Assembly: GCA_038143535.1 (NCBI GenBank)
Contig: JAYQMD010000001.1
Span: 62,001-126,000 of the forward strand
DNA: 64,000 bases
DNA from: UBA7446 sp038143535
GTDB taxonomy: Bacteria > Bacteroidota > Bacteroidia > Flavobacteriales > Flavobacteriaceae
Reading direction: 5' to 3'
Shown: positions 8,540-17,107 of the stretch, piece by piece
Layout of the letters: each line of letters opens with the position of its first letter
Position numbering within the stretch: position 1 is the first letter of the stretch
Position numbers and translations under genes: made by a program
The notes under the pieces: generated by a model
What the model was told of the DNA's origin: nothing
Database searches by the model: none
The model's input: only the letters and a program-made list of their open reading frames with translations

Positions 8540-9384
8540 GGTTTCTTACGACACCCAACGTAAAATGGAAGCCTGAGAAGGCCAAAACAAAGTACTTTTT
8601 TTGTTGGAGACCAATTCTTTTGCAGCTTTTATGGATTTGCCCTTGCATAGCGGAACAGGAAGCATCTAAGGGATTGTTAGCAAGACCTATAACGGCCGAA
8701 ATCTGGTGCTTGCCCTTAACAACCGGCATGATGCCTGGCTTGCTGGTGGTGAATATATAGACTTAGGCTAAGCTTTTTGCAAAAAAGCAATATCAATTTT
8801 ACTTCAAATTGACTCAAAAAAGCATTAAAAAACACCAAAATAAGTTTTTTTTACGCCATTTTAAGTTAAAAAGAGACAAAAACGAGCGATTTAGTGTATT
8901 TTAATAACGGAGTTTTACCCTTGTTTATCCCTTGTGCTAAAAAGTAGTGTTTATACAAAATTTATTTTTATAAAAAAGACTAAAAAAAGTGCAATAATTG
9001 CCAATTATAAGCTATTTTGAGCATTTTTGACCAAAAAAAGAGCAAAAGTGTGTTTTTTTCTGATATTGAAAAAGCCTGTTTTTTGTAGGTTTTCACTTTT
9101 TCTTGTCAAAACAGTTAAAACAGGGGGGTGTATTTTCATCAAAATTCACTTAAATATCCCAATATTGACTCAAAAACATGATAAAATCAATAAAAATGCT
9201 ACTTTTTACGTAAAAACTGGCCTAAAATGGAAATTCACTTTTGCTTTTTTAAGTCTCTAAAAAGTGTATATCTTAATTTTTTCGCTTTTCATGTTAATAG
9301 ATTTTTAATAGTGTCATAATCAACATATGCATCTACGTAAGCACTCACAGTCTGTTTTGTACATTTGTACTTTATTCAAGCGAT
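8540..9384. other. 845-base gap: coding-like scrap plus AT-rich stretch
   Basis: No intact gene is supported here. From about 8603 to 8770 one plus-strand frame reads like the C-terminus of a protein (ETNSFAAFMDLPLHSGTGSI, one TAA stop, then YNGRNLVLALNNRHDAWLAGG, ending at a TAA), suggesting a decayed gene of a family I do not recognise. From about 8790 to 9380 the base composition drops sharply to AT-rich, with many A and T runs, unlike the flanking genes. A 13-base direct repeat ATTGACTCAAAAA occurs at 8808-8820 and 9164-9176. The right end holds the yicC promoter. No tRNA, DnaA-box cluster or riboswitch was recognised. Confidence 0.6.
9360..9367 (+). promoter_or_regulatory. -7 promoter element for yicC-gmk-nadD
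   Basis: TACATTTG, a perfect TAnnTTTG match, 17 bases before the yicC ATG at 9385. Confidence 0.6.
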
Positions 9385-10245
9385 ATGATTTTATCCATGA
9401 CAGGCTACGGCAAAGCAGAGATTAATGTACAAGGCAGAAAACTGCGCGTCGAAATTAAGTCACTCAATAGCAAATCATTTGATCTTAATTTCCGTACGCC
9501 TGTACGCTACAGAGGCCTAGACCTAACTGCTCGTAAACAGCTAACCGCACTGTTGCACCGTGGTAAATGTGAGGTTAATGTTTTTGAAGAATGGGTTGCT
9601 AGTCAAGACACAGCTCCGATTAACAAAGCTGTTGTAGCACACTACATCCAAGAATTAAAAGCCATATCTCCTTTGACAGATGAGGTACTTCTGCCAACCG
9701 TGATGCGTATGCCCAATGTATTTGCATCGGCAGACGAAAGCATTTCGGACGAGGAGCAAGAAGTCTTCCTGAGTACCCTTACAAAAGCAGCGGAGGCATT
9801 GGTTACTTATCGCCAGCAAGAAGGTATTTCTTTGAGGCAAGACCTTTCCAATCAATTGGCACAAATCAAAGCACAGCTTAAAAGCATAGCTGCGCAAGCC
9901 GATGAGCGTATCGCAACACGCAAGCAAAAACTACACGAACAATTGCGTCTACTTACCCTAGATTACAACCAAGAACGCTTGGAGCAGGAACTGGTCTATT
10001 ATCTTGAGAAATGGGACATCAACGAAGAGTTGGTACGCTTGCAACATCACCTCGATTATTTCCAAACCACCCTGGACGAAAACACGCCTACCAAAGGCAA
10101 AAAACTAGGGTTTATTGCCCAAGAAATGGGACGTGAAATCAATACTTTAGGATCTAAAGCCAACGATGCAGACTTGCAAAAATCGGTCGTTAGAATGAAA
10201 GATGCTTTGGAACGCATCAAAGAACAAGTACTCAACGCCTTGTAA
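9385..10245 (+). CDS. yicC: YicC family endoribonuclease
   Basis: A 286-residue protein of the YicC/YloC family, which are endoribonucleases reported to act on RNA in stress and in small-RNA turnover. It begins with the family signature SMTGYGKAE and contains the KSLNSKSFDLNFR segment near residue 30. The C-terminal domain has the ELVRLQHHLDYF and KGKKLGFIAQEMGREINTLGSKA region diagnostic of the family. Its stop overlaps the gmk start by one base (TAATG), a conserved yicC-gmk pairing. Start choice is fixed by the N-terminal signature and the -7 box just upstream. Confidence 0.95.
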   Translation: MILSMTGYGKAEINVQGRKLRVEIKSLNSKSFDLNFRTPVRYRGLDLTARKQLTALLHRGKCEVNVFEEWVASQDTAPINKAVVAHYIQELKAISPLTDEVLLPTVMRMPNVFASADESISDEEQEVFLSTLTKAAEALVTYRQQEGISLRQDLSNQLAQIKAQLKSIAAQADERIATRKQKLHEQLRLLTLDYNQERLEQELVYYLEKWDINEELVRLQHHLDYFQTTLDENTPTKGKKLGFIAQEMGREINTLGSKANDADLQKSVVRMKDALERIKEQVLNAL

Positions 10246-10817
10246 TGAAAACGGGAAAATGTATTGTTTTATCGGCCCCTTCGGGTAGTGGAAAAACAAC
10301 CATTGCCAAATATTTGCTCGCTCAGGAAAACCTCAACTTGGCGTTCTCTGTTTCGGCTACTTCAAGACCATCAAGAGGGCAAGAAGTTGACGGCAAAGAC
10401 TACTACTTTCTTTCTGAAGCAGCTTTTAAAGCAAAAATCATTGAAGGTGCATTTGTCGAATACGAACAGGTCTACCCAGGGATGTTTTACGGCACATTAA
10501 AATCGGAGTTAGACCGCATTTGGGCATTGGACAAAAATGTTGTGTTTGACATAGATGTAGTAGGCGGATTAAACATCAAAAACCAATTTCCCAACAATAC
10601 CCTTTCCATATTCATCAAGCCTCCGAGCACCGAAGCCTTGGCTGAACGCTTGCGCCAACGTGGTACGGACAGCACAGATAAAATTGCCATGCGATTGGAA
10701 AAGGCTAATGTCGAAATGGTACGCGCCAACGCATTTGATGTTGTGGTGGTAAACGACAATTTGGAAACTGCCATAAGCGAAGCGGAAGAACACATCAGCA
10801 ACTTCTTAGCAGGATGA
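10245..10817 (+). CDS. gmk: Guanylate kinase
   Basis: A 190-residue guanylate kinase, converting GMP and ATP to GDP and ADP in nucleotide metabolism. The P-loop SAPSGSGKTT is at residues 10-19, followed by the GMP-binding segment SRPSRGQEVDGKDYYFLS and YEQVYPGMFYGT. The FDIDVVGGLNIK strand completes the core. The gene is flanked by overlaps on both sides: one base with yicC and four bases (ATGA) with nadD. The three genes therefore form a translationally coupled operon. Confidence 0.98.
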   Translation: MKTGKCIVLSAPSGSGKTTIAKYLLAQENLNLAFSVSATSRPSRGQEVDGKDYYFLSEAAFKAKIIEGAFVEYEQVYPGMFYGTLKSELDRIWALDKNVVFDIDVVGGLNIKNQFPNNTLSIFIKPPSTEALAERLRQRGTDSTDKIAMRLEKANVEMVRANAFDVVVVNDNLETAISEAEEHISNFLAG

Positions 10818-11371
10818 AGCGGATTGCGCTATTTTTTGGAAGCTTTAATCCCATTCACAACGGTCATATAGGCATTGGCCAAGCGGTACTTGATCAACAA
10901 AAAGCAGATGAGGTACAATATATCCTGACCCCACAAAACCCCCATAAAAAGACGGCTGCACTTTGGGCAGAGGAGCACCGCTGGAATATGTTGACACAGG
11001 CTCTAACGCCTTATGATGGTTTGGTGGCCAACGGCATTGAGCTTCACATGCCCAAGCCAAGTTATACGTCAAATACCCTTCGAAAGCTGACGGCTGCGCA
11101 TCCCGATAACTCCTATATCATGCTGATGGGCGCCGACAGTGCCGTTGGATTGGACGGCTGGAAAAATCCAGTTTATATCAAGCAATTTCCATTGTTGATT
11201 TATCCCAGAAACGACATTTCCTTAGATGCATTTCCAACACACCAACGTCTTCAAGCTCCTTTATTGGATATTGCTGCTACAAGCATACGCGAAACAAAAG
11301 AGATTAAGCAGCTAAAAGCGTGGTTGCCGGACGGGGTTATTGCATACATGAAAACGCACCAACTTACTTAA
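10814..11371 (+). CDS. nadD: Nicotinate-nucleotide adenylyltransferase
   Basis: A 185-residue NadD, which adenylates nicotinate mononucleotide in NAD biosynthesis. The nucleotidyltransferase signature GSFNPIHNGH is at residues 9-18, and the second motif TSIRETK, corresponding to the ISSTxIR loop, is near the C-terminus. MGADSAVGLDGWK matches the substrate-binding region. It overlaps gmk by ATGA and ends tail-to-tail with the AlbA_2 gene on the other strand (4-base overlap of the stop codons). Confidence 0.95.
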   Translation: MKRIALFFGSFNPIHNGHIGIGQAVLDQQKADEVQYILTPQNPHKKTAALWAEEHRWNMLTQALTPYDGLVANGIELHMPKPSYTSNTLRKLTAAHPDNSYIMLMGADSAVGLDGWKNPVYIKQFPLLIYPRNDISLDAFPTHQRLQAPLLDIAATSIRETKEIKQLKAWLPDGVIAYMKTHQLT

Positions 11372-12504
11372 TGATATTTAATCTTCCGCAGTATCCGTTG
11401 GGTGTCTTTTAGGCCTTGGTAGGCGTGTTTGCTGTGCTGCTTGATCACGGAAGAGAGTTCGTTTAATTTGTCGAGTGCTTCTTCAAACCCGTTGAGGTAA
11501 CACAGCATATACGTAGGTGCCAAGTTGCCCACATCTTCCTTGTCGTTTTTGGTTAGGCTTTGGTTTTTGAGCAGCTTTTCACCCAAGGCATTGTTAGCAT
11601 TATAGATATGGTGCAGCAGCTTTTTTTCATATTTAGGGGGTTCAAACAAAAACTCCGAATTAATTTGGTAAGAGCCTTTGTTATCAAACAAAAAAGATAC
11701 CCGTTCAAGGGGGTAGTATTTATAGGCATGATGAAACCCCAAACGGACATACTCAATTACACTAAACGAATGCGCGTCCATTTCAATTTCCACCTCATCA
11801 TGGGTCGAGTAGAACAATTTAACATGCTCGTTGATGAGTTCGACATCCACTCTTGAATAATAAGACGTTCCTTTTTCCTTTTTTTCAAGTCCCGCCCAGC
11901 AAAGCACAAACGACTCCTTAAAAACCTTGTAGCTGGGTTTTAGCACTTCATCGTGGCGGCTCATAAAATCAACAACCCCGTCAAGCGTTAGTTCGATATT
12001 GTTTTGGGCGTGTTTTTCAATTTCTGCTACCACTGCCGAATTGGTGTCTTGCAGCTCGATGTCAAAAACCTTGGACACGGAGATACTACCGTCTCTAAAA
12101 AACACAGCGCCCCCAAAATATTTCCAGATGTTTTTTCGCAGTGCCGTTATTTTATTGGTCGGTCTAATGGTCACCAAGCCCACAACCTTGCCCTCAGCCA
12201 AATGAGGAAAGTGAATGTTTTCATAGAGCACCAAAGGCGGGTTTTCCAAATAAGCATTGATGAGGTTTTGCAGCTTGGCGTCATCAAAAAAGTCTACTCC
12301 GCAAATGCTGCTGTCGCCGTCATCTACGCCCACAACTATGTATGAGTTATTTTTTGGATTAGAATTCGAAAGGGCACAAATGTGTTTAAGGAATTTAGCC
12401 TTGCCCTCGCGCTGGCTTAAATTCAGCTGTCTTTTTTTATCGTAAAAACTGTTTTCATCGTTGTGCGCGAGCAAGCTTTTGATGAGCAGCCTTTTATTAA
12501 TCAT
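11368..12504 (-). CDS. AlbA_2 (Schlafen-type) domain protein, putative nucleic-acid or ATP-binding
   Basis: A 378-residue cytoplasmic protein. The N-terminal third resembles the AlbA_2 domain (Schlafen-like, also labelled putative DNA-binding), with the characteristic SQREGKAKFLKHICALSNSN and YIVVGVDDG turn at about residues 29-62. The C-terminal two thirds match no domain I recognise. Proteins of this kind are annotated in flavobacteria as ATP-binding or RNA-binding proteins without an established function. ATG at 12504 is chosen; a GTG codon immediately before it is also possible. A TAnnTTTG box lies at 12520-12527. It is transcribed alone, convergent with nadD and divergent from moxR. Confidence 0.75.
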   Translation of the reverse strand: MINKRLLIKSLLAHNDENSFYDKKRQLNLSQREGKAKFLKHICALSNSNPKNNSYIVVGVDDGDSSICGVDFFDDAKLQNLINAYLENPPLVLYENIHFPHLAEGKVVGLVTIRPTNKITALRKNIWKYFGGAVFFRDGSISVSKVFDIELQDTNSAVVAEIEKHAQNNIELTLDGVVDFMSRHDEVLKPSYKVFKESFVLCWAGLEKKEKGTSYYSRVDVELINEHVKLFYSTHDEVEIEMDAHSFSVIEYVRLGFHHAYKYYPLERVSFLFDNKGSYQINSEFLFEPPKYEKKLLHHIYNANNALGEKLLKNQSLTKNDKEDVGNLAPTYMLCYLNGFEEALDKLNELSSVIKQHSKHAYQGLKDTQRILRKIKYH

Positions 12505-12519
12505 CACAAATGTTTAATG

Positions 12520-12527
12520 CAAAGTTA
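12520..12527 (-). promoter_or_regulatory. -7 promoter element for the AlbA_2 gene
   Basis: Reads TAACTTTG on the minus strand, matching TAnnTTTG, 15 bases before the ATG at 12504. Confidence 0.5.
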
Positions 12528-12610
12528 GTGAGCTATTTCAACACTTTTTGTAATACCTTTGAGAAACCCAATTTTTAACCAAATGTTAACAGGTGCACTG
12601 CACATTTTTG

Positions 12611-12619
12611 TACATTTTG
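12611..12619 (+). promoter_or_regulatory. Possible -7 element for the moxR-bat operon
   Basis: TACATTTTG is TAnnTTTG with one extra base in the spacer, 25 bases before the moxR ATG. It is the best candidate promoter for the eight-gene operon that follows. Confidence 0.4.
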
Positions 12620-12644
12620 CAACGCTAATTAAAAAACGAAAAAC

Positions 12645-13643
12645 ATGAGCGATAACGCCGTAGATATCAAAGCACTTAACGAGCACATAGAAAAAGAAAG
12701 CGCTTTCATTGACATCCTAAAGCTTGAGATGAACAAAGTCATCGTAGGTCAACATCATATGGTGGAGCGGTTGCTTATTGGCTTGTTGGGACAAGGACAC
12801 ATACTGCTAGAAGGTGTCCCAGGATTAGCCAAGACCCTTGCCATCAACACGTTGAGCAAGGCAGTTAGGGGAAGTTTTAGCCGCATTCAATTTACGCCCG
12901 ACTTGCTTCCAGCCGATGTAATTGGAACCATGATTTACAACGCTAAAGAGAATGATTTTAGCATCAAAAAAGGGCCGGTATTTGCCAATTTTGTACTGGC
13001 TGATGAGATCAACAGAGCCCCTGCAAAGGTGCAATCTGCTCTGTTGGAAGCCATGCAAGAAAAGCAGGTTACCATAGGCGACGAAACCTTCAAGCTCAAG
13101 CCGCCATTTTTGGTAATGGCCACACAAAACCCAGTGGAACAAGAAGGAACTTATCCACTGCCAGAAGCCCAAGTAGACCGTTTTATGCTCAAGGTAATCA
13201 TTGATTATCCCAATCTTTCAGATGAGCAAGAGATTGTTCGTGCCAACCTTAACGACTCTTTTGGCTCCGTGAAGCCAGTGATTAGTACAGTGCAAATCTC
13301 CAATGCGCAAAAGGCCGTTCGCGAAGTGTATATGGACGAAAAGATTGAAAAGTACATCTTGGACTTGGTTTTCGCTACTCGGTATCCTGAAAAATATAAA
13401 TTAAAATCCTTAAAACCGCTTATTAGTTTTGGTGCTTCACCAAGGGGTAGTATCAATTTGGCAAATGCTGCAAAATGTTATGCCTTTATCAAGCGCCGTG
13501 GCTATGTGATTCCAGAAGACGTTCGTGCCGTTGTTTATGATGTGTTGCGCCACCGTATTGGAATTACGTATGAAGCCGAAGCCGAGAACGTCACCTCGGA
13601 AGATATCATTCAGCGCATTGTTAACGCTGTGGAGGTGCCTTAG
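12645..13643 (+). CDS. moxR: MoxR family AAA+ ATPase
   Basis: A 332-residue MoxR-type AAA+ ATPase. It has Walker A (GVPGLAKT), Walker B with the family motif LADEINRAPAKVQSALLEAMQEKQV, and the sensor region VMATQNPVEQEGTYPLPEAQVDRF. MoxR ATPases are thought to act as chaperones with von Willebrand factor A (VWA) partner proteins, and the neighbours here include a DUF58 protein and two VWA proteins. First gene of the moxR-bat operon (12645-21449), where spacings are short or negative throughout. Confidence 0.96.
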   Translation: MSDNAVDIKALNEHIEKESAFIDILKLEMNKVIVGQHHMVERLLIGLLGQGHILLEGVPGLAKTLAINTLSKAVRGSFSRIQFTPDLLPADVIGTMIYNAKENDFSIKKGPVFANFVLADEINRAPAKVQSALLEAMQEKQVTIGDETFKLKPPFLVMATQNPVEQEGTYPLPEAQVDRFMLKVIIDYPNLSDEQEIVRANLNDSFGSVKPVISTVQISNAQKAVREVYMDEKIEKYILDLVFATRYPEKYKLKSLKPLISFGASPRGSINLANAAKCYAFIKRRGYVIPEDVRAVVYDVLRHRIGITYEAEAENVTSEDIIQRIVNAVEVP

Positions 13644-13663
13644 TCTAAAAACAGCTTTTTGCT

Positions 13664-14530
13664 ATGGATACAAAAGAGCTTTTAAAAAAAGTTCGGAAGA
13701 TAGAAATCAAAACCCGCCGATTGAGTAATCATATCTTTGGGGGGGAATATCACAGTACCTTCAAGGGCCGTGGCATGACTTTCAGCGAGGTGCGTCAATA
13801 TCAATATGGCGATGATGTCCGAGCCATTGACTGGAATGTTACCGCACGCTATCAAGAACCCTATGTTAAAGTATTTGAGGAAGAGCGTGAACTAACGCTT
13901 ATGCTGGTGGTAGACGTGAGCGGTTCTGCCGATTTTGGTTCATTGGAACAGCGCAAGCGCGACACCCTTACCGAAATTGCCGCTACCCTTGCCTTTTCTG
14001 CCTTGCAGAACAACGATAAAGTTGGGCTGTTGATGTTTTCAGACGATGTGGAATTATTTATTGCACCCAAAAAAGGGAAATCACACGTATTGCGCATCAT
14101 TCGTGAGCTTTTGGAACATCAACCTAAAAGTACCAAAACAGACATAGCCGGAGCATTGGAGTTTATGAGCCGTTTTCTTAAAAAACGCGCTATTGTATTT
14201 GTGCTGTCCGACTTTTTAGACAACGATTATTCCAAATCGGTGCAGTTGGCCGCAAGAAAGCACGACCTGACAGGCGTTCGCCTTTACGATCCCATAGAAG
14301 CCAAACTTCCAGAAGCAGGGCTATTGCTTATCCGTGATGCGGAAACAGTGGCGCATAAATGGGTGAACAGCTCATCAAAATCGGTACGCACGGCCTATGC
14401 GCTTGCTCACCGAAAAACCGCTGATTATTTCAGCACACAATTTACAAGATATGGCGCAGGGGCACTTTCATGTGCTACCGACGAAAGCTACGTCAAAAAA
14501 CTACTAACCTATTTCAAAGGCCGTGGATAA
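13664..14530 (+). CDS. DUF58 domain protein (Bat operon)
   Basis: A 288-residue cytoplasmic protein of the DUF58 family, whose core folds like a VWA domain. The family motif YQYGDDVRAIDWNVTARYQEPYVK lies at about residues 47-70, followed by a MIDAS-like DVSGSADFGS. Metal-binding positions D-x-S-x-S are partly changed (DVSGSAD). It lies 20 bases after moxR, in the position usual for MoxR partners. The specific role in the bat system is unknown. Confidence 0.93.
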   Translation: MDTKELLKKVRKIEIKTRRLSNHIFGGEYHSTFKGRGMTFSEVRQYQYGDDVRAIDWNVTARYQEPYVKVFEEERELTLMLVVDVSGSADFGSLEQRKRDTLTEIAATLAFSALQNNDKVGLLMFSDDVELFIAPKKGKSHVLRIIRELLEHQPKSTKTDIAGALEFMSRFLKKRAIVFVLSDFLDNDYSKSVQLAARKHDLTGVRLYDPIEAKLPEAGLLLIRDAETVAHKWVNSSSKSVRTAYALAHRKTADYFSTQFTRYGAGALSCATDESYVKKLLTYFKGRG

Positions 14531-16109
14531 AGGGATACGCTTTTCACTTTTATTGTTAGTCTCGTGTTGGAGTATGGCCCAAACGCAAGTTAGCCTTACG
14601 GCCGATACGCTTGAGGTACGCTTGGCAGAGCAAATAAACCTCGATTTGGTTGTGTCTACCGACAAACAAGCCAGCATACAGTTTCCGCCGCTCAGGGCAT
14701 TTGCCCCTTTTGAGGTTATTGACAGCACGGCTGTTGATACCACCGTTGTAGCAAATACAGTTACATATTCCAAGACCTATGCGGTCATCCAATTTGATTC
14801 GGGACAGTTTACCCTACCTCAACAACTTGTGGTTGTAGACGGAGAAGTCTTTAAAACAGATTCCCTTTTAGTAAGAGTTAAGGATGTGGCAGTAGATACT
14901 TTGGAGCAACCCCTTTTTCCGATTAAGACCATTTTGCCCATGGCCAAAAACACCACAGGTTGGTGGAAGCCCTATGGTTACAGCTTTTTGATTTTAATCG
15001 CTCTTGTCCTGCTTTATTTTTTTATTGTAAAAACCCAAAAACGCATTCGTGCCAAGCGAGAAAAAATTCCGCCTTTTGAGCGCGCCTTACAAGCTTTGCA
15101 AGCACTGGAATCCAAGCAGCTAGACAAACAAGAGGCTTATAAAGACTACTACTCAGAAATGACGGACATTGTCCGTAACTATTTAGAAGACGAGACCAAT
15201 ATTGACGCTTTAGAAAGTACTTCTGAAGAACTCTTGACAAAGTTGGAATTGTTGCGAGATACGTGTAACCTTGAACTGACAAACGCAACAATTGATCAAC
15301 TTAAGGATGTATTGTCAACAGCCGATCTGGTTAAGTTTGCACGTGCCCTTCCAGAAGAGTATTTGGCGCGATTGGATCGAGAAAAAATCGAATTGGTTGT
15401 CAAGGACACCAAGGCGGCACTGCCCGAACCAACAGAAGAAGAACGCTTACAAAATGAGGCCTATGCCAGTATGAGACGCAAGCAACAACAACTTCAGCGT
15501 TTTAAAATAGCAGGCTTTTCCCTTTTGGGAGTATTGGCTATTGCCGCGGGAATCATGATCTACAATTACGGCGCCGTGCAAGCCAAGGATCGCGTGTTTG
15601 GACATCCAACGTTAAAGTGGCTGCAACAAGAATGGGTTTCGAGTACTTACGGCATTTCTGCGATGATACTAAAATCTCCAGATGTCTTAAGCAGAAAAAC
15701 CACCCAAAACCGCCTAAACCAGCAATTTGTATTGGGTTCTTTAGAAGATGCATTTATGATAGTGCTGCATATGGAGCATTCAACAGCAGAAGAGGAACAA
15801 ACCATCGATTTACAGCAAAAAGTAGACAAGGTGATTGGCACTTTTGACAGCATGGGAGCGGCCAATATTTTCCAAAAACAGAACGACTACAAAACAACTT
15901 CAGGAATTGAGGGAATTGTGGCTTCAGGGTCTTTTGATTGGACCAAAAAGGACAAAGACACCCAGCGTAAAACCTATGAGGTTTACCACTTTACTGAAAA
16001 CAAAGGCTTCCAGCAGCTTCAGTTGGTCTACGATCGAAACGATCGCTATGCCAAAGAACTCATTACCCGAATGCTGAACAGCATTGAATTTAAAAAGGAA
16101 AAACCATGA
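14523..16109 (+). CDS. Bat-operon membrane protein, BatG-like
   Basis: A 528-residue protein in the position between the DUF58 and batA genes, where Bacteroidetes bat operons carry a poorly conserved membrane protein. The GTG start overlaps the DUF58 gene by 8 bases. Visible parts are: a signal peptide (cleavage likely after about residue 19), a beta-rich periplasmic segment up to about 130, a membrane helix at about 148-168 (YSFLILIALVLLYFFI), a charged helical cytoplasmic part to about 325, a second helix at about 328-346, and a C-terminal domain of about 180 residues that I do not recognise. With two membrane helices the C-terminal domain should lie in the periplasm. The assignment rests mainly on gene order. 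Confidence 0.7.
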   Translation: MDKGIRFSLLLLVSCWSMAQTQVSLTADTLEVRLAEQINLDLVVSTDKQASIQFPPLRAFAPFEVIDSTAVDTTVVANTVTYSKTYAVIQFDSGQFTLPQQLVVVDGEVFKTDSLLVRVKDVAVDTLEQPLFPIKTILPMAKNTTGWWKPYGYSFLILIALVLLYFFIVKTQKRIRAKREKIPPFERALQALQALESKQLDKQEAYKDYYSEMTDIVRNYLEDETNIDALESTSEELLTKLELLRDTCNLELTNATIDQLKDVLSTADLVKFARALPEEYLARLDREKIELVVKDTKAALPEPTEEERLQNEAYASMRRKQQQLQRFKIAGFSLLGVLAIAAGIMIYNYGAVQAKDRVFGHPTLKWLQQEWVSSTYGISAMILKSPDVLSRKTTQNRLNQQFVLGSLEDAFMIVLHMEHSTAEEEQTIDLQQKVDKVIGTFDSMGAANIFQKQNDYKTTSGIEGIVASGSFDWTKKDKDTQRKTYEVYHFTENKGFQQLQLVYDRNDRYAKELITRMLNSIEFKKEKP

Positions 16110-17107
16110 TGGATTACACCTTTGCATATCCTGATTTTTTCTGGGGTCTATTGCTGATACCCCTTTTAGTGGCATGGCATATTCTCTCGCGAAAAAAACA
16201 AGTGGCGCATTTGCTTACCTCTAGCATTGCCGCTTTTTCCAAGTCGGGTAGTTTAGCCAAATGGCGCCCCCTGTTGTTGGTGTTGCGGTTGTTGGCCATT
16301 GCTCTTATTGTAACCGCTTTGGCGCGTCCACAAACACAAGACGTTAGTACCCAAACCAAAACAAACAAAGGGATCGATATCGTTATTGCCATAGATGTTT
16401 CGTCCAGTATGTTGGCGCGCGACCTAAAGCCCAATCGCTTGGCGGCTCTTAAAAAGGTGGCGGCAGACTTTATTGCCAAAAGGGAAACAGACCGAATAGG
16501 CTTGGTGGTATATGCAGGCGAAAGCTACACCAAAACGCCCATAACTTCAGACAAGGCCTTGGTGATTGATGTGCTTAACAAGGTTAGCTATGATGGCGTG
16601 ATCAACGATGGAACGGCCATTGGCATGGGGCTAGCGACTGCCGTAAACCGATTGCGCGACAGCAAAGCTAAAAGCAAGGTAATCATCTTGCTTACAGACG
16701 GCGTAAACAACACCGGTTTTGTAGACCCCAAGACAGCAGCGGGTCTTGCAAGTACATATGGCATTAAAACCTATACCATTGGATTGGGCAGTAACGGCAG
16801 CGCACCTGCACCTGTAGCCCTACGCCAAGACGGCACTTTTGTGTATCAATTGCGAAAGGTTGAAATTGATGAGGAATTACTAAAGGCCATTGCTGCTGAA
16901 ACGGGCGGGAGCTACTACCGCGCAACAGACAACAAAAAACTAGCAGCAATCTACAAGGAGATAGATAAATTAGAACGAACAGATATAGAAGAAATTCGTT
17001 ATACCAAATACCACGAAAAGTTTAGGTGGTTTGTGTTTGCGGCAATGACTGCATTGTTTTTGGAATGGCTTTTGCGTCTCACGCTTTTTAAATCAGCGCT
17101 GGCATGA
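16106..17107 (+). CDS. batA: BatA, von Willebrand factor A domain membrane protein
   Basis: A 333-residue inner-membrane protein with a VWA domain. It has two N-terminal helices (about 10-25 and 55-72), a VWA domain with a complete MIDAS site (DVSSSM, then the DGTAIG threonine and LLTDGVNN aspartate) and a C-terminal helix at about 312-330. It overlaps the previous gene and batB by ATGA. In Bacteroides fragilis the bat genes contribute to aerotolerance; the biochemical function is unproven. BatA and BatB probably arose by duplication. Confidence 0.93.
   Translation: MMDYTFAYPDFFWGLLLIPLLVAWHILSRKKQVAHLLTSSIAAFSKSGSLAKWRPLLLVLRLLAIALIVTALARPQTQDVSTQTKTNKGIDIVIAIDVSSSMLARDLKPNRLAALKKVAADFIAKRETDRIGLVVYAGESYTKTPITSDKALVIDVLNKVSYDGVINDGTAIGMGLATAVNRLRDSKAKSKVIILLTDGVNNTGFVDPKTAAGLASTYGIKTYTIGLGSNGSAPAPVALRQDGTFVYQLRKVEIDEELLKAIAAETGGSYYRATDNKKLAAIYKEIDKLERTDIEEIRYTKYHEKFRWFVFAAMTALFLEWLLRLTLFKSALA

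Noticed and set aside
8532..8729. A 65-codon minus-strand frame after the thioesterase gene.
   Set aside because: No domain recognised; the plus strand of the same stretch looks more like decayed coding sequence.
8764..8790. A hairpin of GCTTTTT and AAAAAAGC after the thioesterase gene as a terminator.
   Set aside because: The stem is mostly A-T pairs and no T run follows it, so it is unlikely to terminate transcription.
9027..9260. A 77-codon plus-strand frame in the AT-rich gap.
   Set aside because: Composition is Lys/Phe/Ile-rich as expected from AT-rich DNA, there is no domain, and no conserved start context.
8790..9384. Possible replication origin in the AT-rich gap.
   Set aside because: No dnaA, dnaN or gidA gene nearby and no cluster of DnaA boxes.
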